Part shown: one piece after another, positions 58,740 to 64,000 of the stretch
Layout: every line of letters starts with the position of its first letter
How positions within the stretch are numbered: position 1 is the first letter of the stretch
DNA from: Mastacembelus armatus
Taxonomy: Eukaryota > Chordata > Actinopteri > Synbranchiformes > Mastacembelidae
Assembly (NCBI RefSeq): GCF_900324485.2
Contig: NC_046655.1
Coordinates: forward strand, 2,906,942 to 2,970,941
Length of the DNA stretch: 64,000 nucleotides
Reading direction: 5' to 3'
Position numbers and translations under genes: made by a program
The notes under the pieces: generated by a model
What the model was told of the DNA's origin: nothing
What the model saw: the letters and a program-made list of their open reading frames with translations, nothing else
Database searches by the model: none

Positions 58740-61529
58740 GTGCGGAGGAACTTCTGTCTCAAAGCAGGGGGTGCAGAAGCTTTTCTCTTCAAAGACCTCC
58801 TCAGCTTCATATGAGGGTCCCTCACTCAGTATTTCCCTTTTACACTTGAATATCTGAGACAAAGAGTGGGAGGGAGGGAGGGAGCGATGGCGAAGGTGGG
58901 GACAAGGAAGGGTCAAACATTTACAGTGATGAGCAGGTACCATCCTGTCATATTGTCTTTAATGCCTGTGTCCTGTGTTTGTCCTGCAGTGTGTGTGTGT
59001 GTGTGTAACCTAAGGCAGCCCGCAAGAGCAATGACATCATCAAGCTAGGACGTCATCATTGAACTGTCTGTCCAATACATATAGGTAGTTGACATTTTAG
59101 GTACACTCAGCAGTAATGTCTGTTTCTCCTCCAGATTGAGATAAGATATCCAGGTTATTGAAAGGTCAGTCAGAGTGCTCCAGGCACTAGCAGGAAGAGA
59201 TGAGCAGGCCAGGAGCTCAGAACGACACCATGTCATCTTGCTTAGAAAGTCAGTCAAATGACATCAAGCAGCTTTAGTCTGTATCACTTCTTCTCTGTCG
59301 TAGGCAGCTGACTCACTTTTGCTGTAGACTACAGCAGAAAAAGTTATGATTCCTGAGGACAATAGACTTTTAAACCTTTTAGCAAGTAGGTATTTCATAT
59401 GTATTAGCATTAATAGTATTAACTGCATTGCCTGTATTAATTGATTAGTAAATACTGTGATTTCAAAAAATGTGTTAATATATTTTACTGATTATTATTT
59501 TCACAGGAAAACACATCAATCCATCTCTATGCTATGTTCACTTGTACTCTTAAGGCTTTAACTGGCTTCTTGGTGTTAAAACAATAAACAGTATCTATAG
59601 GCTCTACCTAATGAGAAATCTATAAAAATCTATAATTATACATACTGTTTTTTATATTTTGTTATATTGAGAATGTTTTCTTGCCATAATGAGAGAGTGA
59701 GCAGATGTGCTTGGGACAATGAGAAAAACACGCTGCTGTAGGTACACAGGCATATTCCACTCAATGAAAGTTTCAGAGACATCTGGAGGCTGCTGCTCCA
59801 TGTGACTCTGCTGCACGTTCGCACAAACATGCTCACATACACAGAGAAACATAGTGTTGTTGGGCAGATGCTCTCATGTTGTCATATTCAGGCTGACCTG
59901 CAGAGTAACGGGGTGACTGTTACAGCTGTACATGCCAATAGGCCAGAGCTCTCACAGGCACGTGGCCTTTCACTCCATTTTTACAGCACAGGGACTTCTC
60001 CTATGAAGACTGCAGGTACCACATCAAAATGCACTTTCTATAGTAATGACTGGTTTCTTTTTCAGTAAAGTTTGGATGTTGCTTACATCTATAAATCTTA
60101 GTTGATTTAAAATGTATTTCATTGTCATTTATGTCATCATTCAAATCTATGTACAAATCTATGTGACAACCCCTATGTATATAAATTGTAAGTAACATTG
60201 ACTGTGTTATGCTGTATTTCATTGAAACATTGAAACACAAAAGTACCTTCAAGCACAGTTGTGCACAACAAACTATCTCTAATAATCATATCTAGCAGCA
60301 GCTAGTGACAGCCTTGAATAGTACCATAAGACCAGGTGACAGCCTGGAAAGACAGCAGACAGAACACAGCAGTTTGGGCCAACATGGACTGGTAATCCAC
60401 GGGGGCAGCAGCATAGTCTTTAAAGTTTCACCGTTTCAGGATACATGTAGGAAAACCTCTTACTCTGAGAGTCAGCCAGAGCAGGGGTGGAAGATGACTC
60501 ATACACAACAGGACCCCAGGCTGTTGACCTGGCAGCAAAATTGAGAATGAGCAAGGAAGACATATTAGTGGAGGTATCAAAGAATAAGGACTACTGCAGG
60601 TATGGCCTTGTGGCTGTAAGAAAGGGGATTTCCAAAAAGGGCACTAGAATATGGCAGGGAAACAAAATATAGGTGCTTGGGTGCAGGTGACAGAGGCAGC
60701 AGACTGGACCTGAGCACTGATAAGCTTCTTAAGAAGCCAACTGGGTCATTTTTGTAAAATGACGCTACAGGCTAAGAACTGAAGGTCACAGGATATCAGT
60801 ATCCCTTCCAGTAAGGAGGGCGCAGAAGGTAGGACAGACAGCATCAGGGCAGTGGTAGATAGGCACCAGAGACTTACTTACTGCATTCAGACAAAGATAG
60901 GAACAGTGAATACAAATCAAAGGAGACAACACACATAAAGTGCCTTAGTGAGGTTGGAATCACTTCAGTTGTCGCAGCATTGGCTCTTTACGTCTCTACA
61001 CCCTGCTGGATGAATGAACATCATTCGTCTCAATGATATTTCCCCATTTGGTGTTTTGATGGTGGTCCTGGAGGGCACTATCTTACACATCAATCCAAAA
61101 CAGGTGCAACTGAGATCTGGATTTCTACAAAAGCCATAGCATTATCATAATGGAAGAAACCACTCTGATCAGAACAGAAATGTTTCACCATATGTCACAG
61201 ATAACAAGATATTAGGTGTAATCACTTTTTACAAGATGGCTCTTTCAAGGTACCTATACTAGTAGAAGGGAGTGGATGGTCGATAATCTGCAAAATATTA
61301 ATAAATATTGTAAAATAGATGTAATGTAAAGCAGAAAACCCGTGTCAATAACAACATATTTGTTGTAATCAATCTTTGGCAAGGGGCAACTGCATTTTAC
61401 TGATTATTCTGATCACTGAAGTGCTGGCAGGATACACAAATACACACAGCCAATAGCATGATGTCAGTGGTCCATATGTAGTCCACATCAGTAATTTAAC
61501 ACACATCACGTACGGGCGAGCAGCGAATA
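58740..61529. other. prl2 upstream DNA and spacer to rint1
   Basis: No supported exon in about 2.8 kb. A (TG)n run lies at about 58988-59008. The rest is AT-rich, with short frames that match nothing I recognise. Confidence 0.45.
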
Positions 61530-61669
61530 AAAATTGGAGCATGCGGTGCCACGTAGCCACGTAGCCACGCTCGATGGCAGCGGCGTACGGGGCTCAGGCT
61601 CAGCCAATAGGAGAGCGCCTCCCTCCAGCACCACCGGAGGGAGTTTGTTGACAGTACTGGCGAGGAAAG
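61530..61669 (+). promoter_or_regulatory. rint1 promoter region
   Basis: GC content rises. An inverted CCAAT (AATTGG, about 61531), a forward CCAAT (AGCCAATAGG, about 61600) and a three-fold 8-mer GCCACGTA/GCCACGTA/GCCACGCT (about 61547-61570) lie within 140 bp of the start codon. NF-Y-type promoter inferred. Confidence 0.45.
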
Positions 61670-63597
61670 ATGGCGGAGCTCACGGCTGTAGAGCAAGTTA
61701 TGGACAGACGGACAGCTTCGGAGCAGCTGCACGACTTTGTGGTGGATTACTTGGGGAGGGAGGTAGGGTGCGACCTGAAGGCTCTGAGGAATGTGGGCGA
61801 CCTACTGGACAAGTTAAGAGAAGAAAACAGCGCCCTGGAGGAACAGGTGAATGAGTAGACGGTTGTGTTTAGGTCCGTGCATACGGTGATGTTCAGTGGC
61901 CATCTGGCAAACTGGATAATGTGGCCTTTGCGTATGTTTTGGTTGCCTTTCCTATAGGCTAAGGCTAACGTTAGCTCTTTCACAGTGACATAACCTAACA
62001 GGCGACTAAACGCATAAAGGTGCCAGCTAGCTCCTAACAAACAGTAAAAAAACGCTTTGTCGCAGCCACCGGCGCTTCTAATATCTATAATACTGTACAT
62101 AGAAACTCAATAGACATATCGATGGGTCATAGACAGTGACTGTATAAACCGTATTCACTGTCAATGGACATAGACTGTAATGTTATGGTTACCGTACTCA
62201 CTGTACTGCACGGGCAGTGGCGTTCACACACACATTTTCTTTGTATGTGCGCATACTGGGAAGACAGTACACTTTCTATAATTCTCTTGAACGTAATGGA
62301 CATAGCCATGTCGGAATGAATGTCATGAAAAACCTCTTGTGATGCTTGATAACAAATTCACTGTAGTTTTTAAATGTAACCAGATGAAGACAGACAGCAG
62401 ATATATCCATCCATTCATCCATCCATCCATCCTTATTCCTTAACCAGGGTCATGGGGATCTGCTGGAGCCTATCCCAGCTCTCTTTGGGTGAAAGGCAGG
62501 GGTCCACCCTGGACAGGTCCCCAGTCCATCACAGGGCCACATAGAGACAAACAACCTCACACACTCACACTCACTCCTATGGGCAATTTAGAGTCACCAA
62601 TCAACCTGACATACATGTTTTTGGACTGTGGGAGGAAACCAGAGTACCTGGAGAAAACCCACACAAGCACAGGAAGAACATGCAAACTCCACACAGAAAG
62701 GCCCCTGATGGGTTTCAAACCAGGAACCTTCTTGCTGTGAGGCAACAGTGCTAACCACCAATCCACTGTCAGACAGCCCAATCCAAATCAAATCAAGTCA
62801 ATATTTAAACAAGCTGTAGGTTTGAAGGAAGCCAAGAATATTAGGAACTTATCTTTCCAACTGATCACACTGAACACTTGTGCAATCTGTGTCAGTAACT
62901 GTGTCAAATATAAGCAGGTACTCTGTAATTTGTGTCATGCAGGTTTTGACTGTATCCAGTTCTGTGCCTCCTAAAGTTTTTGCAGCTCTGTCTGCTGCTG
63001 AGCAGGCCAGATGTTCCCTGCAGGACTTTCTGCAGAGAGAGCGACTTATCTCCAACATGCTGCAACAGGTAAAGGCACCACCAGAAAGGAAACCACAATA
63101 CTGAAGATATTGATGTGAATAGACAGGGTAGTGTGAATTGCTCTCTGATGATATTACAATCTGTTACAAATCATATCACCATTTTCAGAAGCTCCAAGTT
63201 TCTGTTGTTTATTTGATATTGAATGTAGCATGGGCTAGATATCATTGCAAGTAGTGGGGTCAAGACAATGCTTGTATATTTGTTTGCAAAGTCTTGGGCA
63301 TTCCTTCACAAATAACATACGTTGGTGATGATTTTATTTGCAAATACAGCTTCTCTAGGTTATGAGACATAGAAGTACTGAGGTATTCTTTATCTCAAGC
63401 ATTAGCAAAAATATTTTCAGATTGCAGTTTCCACCATGTGAAATGTCATTCTGGGAGGTGGTTAATTATTCTGTCCTCTAGCACCTACAGGGGGCCCAGC
63501 CTTGGATGGATACTCTTGGCCAGACTCTGAACCAAGTCGACATCATAGATAGACACATGAAATACCTACGCTGCCTTCAGCACATAGAGGAACTCAG
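61670..63597 (+). CDS. rint1: RAD50-interacting protein 1, first three exons (runs off window)
   Basis: Subunit of the NRZ tethering complex (with NAG and ZW10) in Golgi-to-ER traffic, also tied to G2/M checkpoint control. Exons seen: 61670-61846, 62943-63068, 63482-63597. They encode MAELTAVEQVMDRRTASEQL, DYLGREVGCDLKALRNV, LEEQVLTVSSSVPPKVFAAL and QPWMDTLGQTLNQVDIIDRH, then LQHIEELR. These align with the human RINT1 N-terminal coiled-coil region (VGNDLKSLKK, LEEQVLTISSEIP, QPWMDDLGTMI, IEEIERHLAYL). The third exon ends in phase 2; about 140 of some 790 residues are in view. The fish N-terminus is shorter than the human one. Intron 1 holds the CCATCC repeat. Confidence 0.9.
62397..62780 (+). 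repeat. Dispersed fish repeat (CCATCCATCC ... GTGGGAGGAAACC), copy 2
   Basis: Longer copy of the repeat at 24945-25240, adding AACATGCAAACTCCACACAG and GAACCTTCTTGCTGTGAGGC. It lies in rint1 intron 1. Class not assigned. Confidence 0.8.
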
Positions 63598-64000
63598 GTA
63601 CTGTAAATGACCATGAAGGACGGAAGCAGATCAGTGTGCAAAGACTATTGGAGTGTCTCTATCATGTTGATGGAGATGTGTGAACAGGGACCCATTATAA
63701 AAGAAATAATAAAGAACCCTGATAGCAAAGCACAGGCAGAGAGATTGTGGGTCATAATATTGTGGGTTTCATTTTTTTCAAATCTAAACTTACTCTAAAG
63801 TTAAAATCATGTTATAACATATGCACTGACTGTGGGCTGTTACAGGTGTTTGACATAAATTTGCTTTATTGTCAAAAACAGTGAACCTTAAACTTTTACA
63901 ACAAAAATCAATTTATAGTTGTGTGATTCAAAATAAGACTGGATTACATAATTATGCATGCAATCAGCTTTTAAGATATCCAAGGCAAACTGCACTAAAT
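63598..64000. other. rint1 intron 3 (partial)
   Basis: AT-rich intron sequence from the donor at 63598 to the window end; no further exon recognised. Confidence 0.6.

Overview
The window is nuclear DNA from a ray-finned fish, most likely a spiny-rayed (percomorph) teleost. The evidence is split genes with GT-AG introns and vertebrate orthologues at fish-like lengths (b2m, irak3, helb, cdnf, hspa14, prl2, rint1), a prl2-type second prolactin, and dense fish-type transposons (L2/Maui-like LINEs, hAT and Tc1 MITEs, BEL/Pao and Copia fossils). No bacterial operon, CRISPR array or viral genome is present.

Layout. 1-3.6 kb: beta-2-microglobulin (b2m, +) behind an X/Y-box promoter. 3.8-24.8 kb: a nested transposon block. 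A hAT-like element holds an inner hAT MITE. A young BEL/Pao fossil sits in its 3' end and spans 5234-24762 between two LTRs. Inside that span lie a Copia fragment, a 5'-truncated L2, about 7 kb of unrelated DNA (with a tRNA-Asp pseudogene, a GC-rich repeat and three exons of an mxra8-like Ig gene) and a second, near-identical long L2. 24.9-32.8 kb: remnants and relics, namely a palindrome-rich minisatellite, L2 tails, a decayed rab15-like fragment, an intronless HIPK-like kinase (-), a lone last exon of carhsp1 (-) and a second copy of the hAT composite.

33.6-63.6 kb is the gene-dense half: irak3 (+), helb (+), cdnf (-), hspa14 (+), prl2 (-) and the first three exons of rint1 (+, running off the window). 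irak3-helb and cdnf-hspa14 are neighbour pairs also known in mammals. cdnf and hspa14 are divergent over a 0.6 kb shared promoter, and hspa14 and prl2 converge.

The gene models for b2m, irak3, helb, cdnf, hspa14 and prl2 were assembled by hand: every intron is GT-AG and every phase adds up to one open frame. Exon ends may be off by a base or two. Roles: b2m and irak3 serve immunity (antigen presentation; damping of TLR signalling), helb DNA replication and repair, cdnf and hspa14 protein folding, prl2 hormone signalling, rint1 ER-Golgi traffic. They are neighbours, not one pathway. The least ordinary parts are the 19.5 kb BEL-bounded mosaic, the nested MITEs with exact target duplications, the intronless HIPK-like kinase and the NF-kB/AP-1 site pair directly upstream of irak3. 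I saw no convincing wholly new system.
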